Source: Candidatus Gastranaerophilales bacterium
Lineage (GTDB): Bacteria; Cyanobacteriota; Vampirovibrionia; Gastranaerophilales; Gastranaerophilaceae
Length of the DNA: 6,291 bases
Assembly: GCA_944323585.1 (NCBI GenBank)
Contig: CALUTA010000093.1
Coordinates: 1-6,291, forward strand
Direction of reading: 5' to 3'
The position numbers and the translations under genes were made by a program. Of the stretch, positions 4,284 through 6,291 are shown in pieces. Each line of letters starts with the position of its first letter. Within the stretch, counting starts at the first letter, position 1. Under the pieces are notes generated by a model, which made no database searches, was not told the origin of the DNA, and worked only from the letters and a program-made list of their open reading frames with translations.

Positions 4284-5319
4284 CGTAACATTAAAAAATG
4301 TCTGTAAAAAATACGACAGCAAAGTCGTAATAGATAATATTGACCTTGAAATCAACGACAAAGAATTTATAGTTCTTGTCGGGGCTTCCGGATGCGGAAA
4401 GTCTACAATTTTGAGAATGATTGCAGGACTTGAAGAAATCACGGGAGGCGACATTCTTATAGGCGGCAAAAAAGTCAATGATATTCCGCCAAAAGACAGA
4501 GATATTGCGTTTGTTTTCCAGAGTTACGCACTTTACCCTCATATGACGGTCAGAGAAAACATTGCTTTCGGCTTAAAAATGCGGAAAGTTCCAAAACCCG
4601 AAATTGAGAAAAAAGTCAAAGAAGCCGCAGAAATTCTAAATCTTACCGAATATCTGGACAGAAAACCCAAACAGCTTTCAGGCGGGCAAAGACAAAGGGT
4701 TGCGCTCGGACGTGCGATTGTCAGAAATCCGAAAGTTTTCCTTATGGACGAACCTTTGTCAAACCTTGATGCAAAACTAAGAGTCCAGATGCGCTCGGAG
4801 ATTAAGAAGCTTCACGAAAAACTTCAGACGACTTTTATTTACGTAACCCACGACCAGACAGAGGCACTCACAATGGGCGACAGAATTGTTGTTCTGGATA
4901 AAGGCGTAATTCAGCAGGTGGCGCCGCCCGAGGAAATTTACAACAACCCTGCAAACACATTTGTCGCAGGATTTGTCGGCTCTCCGCAGATGAACTTTAT
5001 CCCTGCGCAAATTAACAACGGTTTTGCGGAATTTGCGGGAGGAAAAGTCAAATTATCAGAGCTTCCGGAAGGCAAACAGGTAATTCTTGGAATAAGACCT
5101 GAAAAAATGGTTTGCGGAGGAGATATAAAATTCAGCGCTAAAGTCGATATGTACGAACTTCTCGGAAGCGAAAAAATCGTCTACTTTAATATCGGGGAGT
5201 CAAAATGCAGTGCAAAACTTCCGCCTGATTATGAAATCAGAGAAAATATTGACCTCAGCATAAAAGAAGAAGATATTTATCTCTTTGACTCAGAAACAGG
5301 CAGACGTATTAAAAAGTGA
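4276..5319 (+). CDS. ugpC: Sugar-type ABC transporter ATP-binding protein, MalK/UgpC/MsmK family
   Basis: The protein has 347 aa and drives a binding-protein-dependent importer by ATP hydrolysis at the inner face of the membrane. All motifs are intact: Walker A GASGCGKST (36-44), Q-loop Gln82 in VFQSYALYPHMTV, signature LSGGQRQRVALGRA (134-147), Walker B VFLMDEP (154-160) with Glu159, D-loop SNLDA (162-166), H-loop His192. The C-terminal regulatory/TOBE part (about 235-347) carries the family's GSPQMNF (235-241) and LGIRPEKM (271-278) blocks; total length is slightly below the usual 360-370. The symbol is family-level only: the substrate (glycerol phosphate, maltose, oligosaccharides) cannot be told from an ATPase. 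No permease or binding-protein gene is nearby, so it may serve distant permeases, as MsmK-type ATPases do. The ATG lies inside the end of the kinase-like gene (8-base overlap) with no strong ribosome site, indicating translational coupling. No clear terminator follows. Confidence 0.95.
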   Translation: MSSVTLKNVCKKYDSKVVIDNIDLEINDKEFIVLVGASGCGKSTILRMIAGLEEITGGDILIGGKKVNDIPPKDRDIAFVFQSYALYPHMTVRENIAFGLKMRKVPKPEIEKKVKEAAEILNLTEYLDRKPKQLSGGQRQRVALGRAIVRNPKVFLMDEPLSNLDAKLRVQMRSEIKKLHEKLQTTFIYVTHDQTEALTMGDRIVVLDKGVIQQVAPPEEIYNNPANTFVAGFVGSPQMNFIPAQINNGFAEFAGGKVKLSELPEGKQVILGIRPEKMVCGGDIKFSAKVDMYELLGSEKIVYFNIGESKCSAKLPPDYEIRENIDLSIKEEDIYLFDSETGRRIKK

Positions 5320-5348
5320 ATTTACTGAAATAAACTTATTGATTTTGA

Positions 5349-5522
5349 TTAATTTTCTTTTTTATTATTTTTTTCAGCGCAGTTTTCAACCCACACAACA
5401 GTCAAATTAGAAGGACGCATAAACGGATTTGACATCGAGAAGTTTTTCTTCGCCTCACGTGTCAGGCGATCGTAATATGAAATTTTTTCGGAAAGTTTCT
5501 TTGTGTAATTAAACAAATTCAT
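5349..5522 (-). CDS. Small hypothetical protein, 57 aa
   Basis: ATG at 5522 to TAA at 5349-5351 on the minus strand. AAAGGG lies about 8 bases before the ATG, a good ribosome site. The protein begins MNLFNYTKKLSEKISYYDRL, an amphipathic basic helix to about residue 27. A block NPFMRPSNLTVVWVEN (32-47) with aromatic and hydrophobic residues follows, then a lysine/asparagine tail. There is one Cys (48), no signal peptide and no membrane helix. The function is not recognised. It is convergent with the ABC ATPase gene (29 bases between stops) and divergent from rubrerythrin, so it has its own transcript. No confident promoter was found. The ribosome site, start codon and mixed, non-repetitive composition support a real gene; the short length keeps confidence moderate. 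Confidence 0.6.
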   Translation of the reverse strand: MNLFNYTKKLSEKISYYDRLTREAKKNFSMSNPFMRPSNLTVVWVENCAEKNNKKEN

Positions 5523-5639
5523 ATAATCACCCTTTACATTACATACATGTATTATGTTTTTTCTGATTGCCGATATAATCCCGAAAAAGGATAATCTTTC
5601 TGCCTGAATATTCCCCTTGCGTCTAACCGTACATACTAA

Positions 5640-5668
5640 TTGCCGGAATTTGATAACAAAATTATCAT
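5640..5668 (+). promoter_or_regulatory. Rubrerythrin promoter
   Basis: TTGCCG (5640-5645), 17-base spacer, TATCAT (5663-5668); four and five matches to consensus. Transcription would begin near 5675, leaving a leader of about 18 bases before the ATG at 5693, with the ribosome site GGAGGA at 5683-5688. Confidence 0.55.
5651..5667. promoter_or_regulatory. Palindromic operator candidate over the rubrerythrin -10 region (Fur/PerR-like)
   Basis: TGATAA (5651-5656), CAAAA, TTATCA (5662-5667): perfect 6-bp arms covering most of the spacer and nearly all of the -10 box. The arms match the outer part of the Fur-family consensus TGATAAT-N-ATTATCA, but the centre is 2 bases longer. Position favours repression. 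A peroxide- or iron-responsive Fur-family regulator would suit rubrerythrin; this is inference. Confidence 0.42.
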
Positions 5669-5692
5669 TGAAAAAGAAAAACGGAGGATTTT

Positions 5693-6271
5693 ATGAGCAG
5701 CGAAAAATTAAGAGGAACCAAAACAGAACAAATTTTGATAAACTCCTTTGCCGGAGAATCACAGGCCCGAAACAGATATACATATTTTGCAAAAGTTGCA
5801 AAGCAAGAAGGTTACGAACAAATAGCAGATATTTTTCTAAAAACAGCAGAAAATGAAAAAGAACATGCAAAACTGTTCTATGAATATATCGGCAATACAG
5901 CAGGAACAGTCACTGGCACCTATCCTTTTTTCCTCGGCACAACAGAAGAAAACCTTAAAAGTGCAATAGAAGGTGAACACGAAGAATGGTCGCTTCTGTA
6001 TAAAGACGGCGAAGAAACCGCAAAAGCAGAAGGTTTTGAAGATATTTCAAATACATTTAAGCACGTAAGGCGGGCAGAAGAACACCATGAAGCACGATTT
6101 AAAAAACTGCTTGAAAACATAGAAAATGACACCGTATTCAAAAAAGATTACGAAACAGACTGGATGTGCAGAGAATGCGCCTATATTCATCACGGCACCT
6201 CTGCACCTGCCAAGTGTCCTAATTGCCATCACCCGAGAGCTTATTTTGAAGTTCTTTGCGAAAAATATTAA
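5693..6271 (+). CDS. rbr: Rubrerythrin (diiron/rubredoxin peroxidase)
   Basis: The protein has 192 aa, the classic length (about 191). It is a cytoplasmic enzyme of anaerobes that reduces hydrogen peroxide to water with electrons from NAD(P)H via rubredoxin-type partners. The N-terminal ferritin-like four-helix domain (about 5-145) carries the diiron ligands: Glu22 in GESQARNRY, Glu55-x-x-His58 in ENEKEH, Glu95 and Glu98 in GEHEEW, and Glu129-x-x-His132 in AEEHHEARF. The C-terminal rubredoxin-like domain (about 157-192) has Cys159-x-x-Cys162 and Cys175-x-x-Cys178 for one iron, and ends FEVLCEKY. GGAGGA at 5683-5688 sets the ATG at 5693. It has its own promoter with an overlapping palindrome, suggesting stress or metal control. 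The sequence after the stop (6272-6291) is too short to show a terminator. All metal ligands are present. Confidence 0.97.
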   Translation: MSSEKLRGTKTEQILINSFAGESQARNRYTYFAKVAKQEGYEQIADIFLKTAENEKEHAKLFYEYIGNTAGTVTGTYPFFLGTTEENLKSAIEGEHEEWSLLYKDGEETAKAEGFEDISNTFKHVRRAEEHHEARFKKLLENIENDTVFKKDYETDWMCRECAYIHHGTSAPAKCPNCHHPRAYFEVLCEKY

Positions 6272-6291
6272 TTGTTTGTTGAAGGGTTGAA

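Noticed and set aside
5320..5375. Terminator of the ABC ATPase gene
   Set aside because: The stretch is T-rich but has no stem of useful length; the T runs lie in the coding tail of the minus-strand small gene.
5541..5563. Hairpin ACATA/TATGT followed by a T run in the rbr upstream region, as a plus-strand terminator
   Set aside because: The stem is only 5 AT-rich pairs and no plus-strand gene ends just upstream; the ABC ATPase ends more than 200 bases before, with a minus-strand gene in between.
5617..5856. 79-codon plus-strand frame overlapping the start of rubrerythrin
   Set aside because: It covers the rbr promoter and operator, has a lysine/arginine-rich unstructured translation, and lies in a different frame from the unmistakable rubrerythrin.

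Overview
The window is an AT-rich bacterial chromosome segment with short intergenic regions and canonical Shine-Dalgarno sites. It encodes a rubrerythrin, which suggests an anaerobe. The mixture of a C-terminal BioC, a type II AroQ, several small lineage-restricted proteins and GTAG-footed palindromes fits a gut Gastranaerophilales (Melainabacteria, non-photosynthetic cyanobacterial lineage). That assignment rests on general appearance and is an inference; no rRNA or other definitive marker is present.

Layout, left to right. (1) 1-282 is the 3' end of bioC (biotin synthesis). (2) 415-1059 is an unknown 214-aa protein with a TTG start, followed by a possible 23-codon ORF. (3) 1149-1477 is non-coding and repeat-rich: three REP-like palindromes with a GTAG foot, two of them an exact 24-bp inverted pair, plus a TGTCATTGCGAG-type repeat. 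(4) 1478-1729 (minus) is an 83-aa protein with a good promoter at 1790-1817. (5) 1730-2102 is a 373-base gap holding that promoter, a strand-specific minus-strand terminator with a possible sRNA behind it, and the aroQ promoter. (6) aroQ at 2103-2543 (shikimate pathway) converges on a 110-aa unknown at 2550-2882 (minus); a single hairpin holds both stop codons. (7) 3150-4283 is a PAS plus histidine-kinase-like protein whose catalytic motifs are degenerate, overlapping by 8 bases a MalK/UgpC-type ABC ATPase at 4276-5319. (8) 5349-5522 (minus) is a 57-aa small gene, divergent from rubrerythrin at 5693-6271, whose promoter carries a 17-bp palindrome typical of a repressor site.

The housekeeping genes (bioC, aroQ, rbr, ABC ATPase) are not one pathway. 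The one tightly linked pair is the pseudokinase-like sensor and the transporter ATPase, which are probably translationally coupled. The most interesting points are the loss of the phospho-acceptor histidine and other kinase motifs in that sensor, the candidate C/U-rich minus-strand sRNA upstream of aroQ, the rubrerythrin operator, and the REP cluster. None has been tested by search or experiment here.
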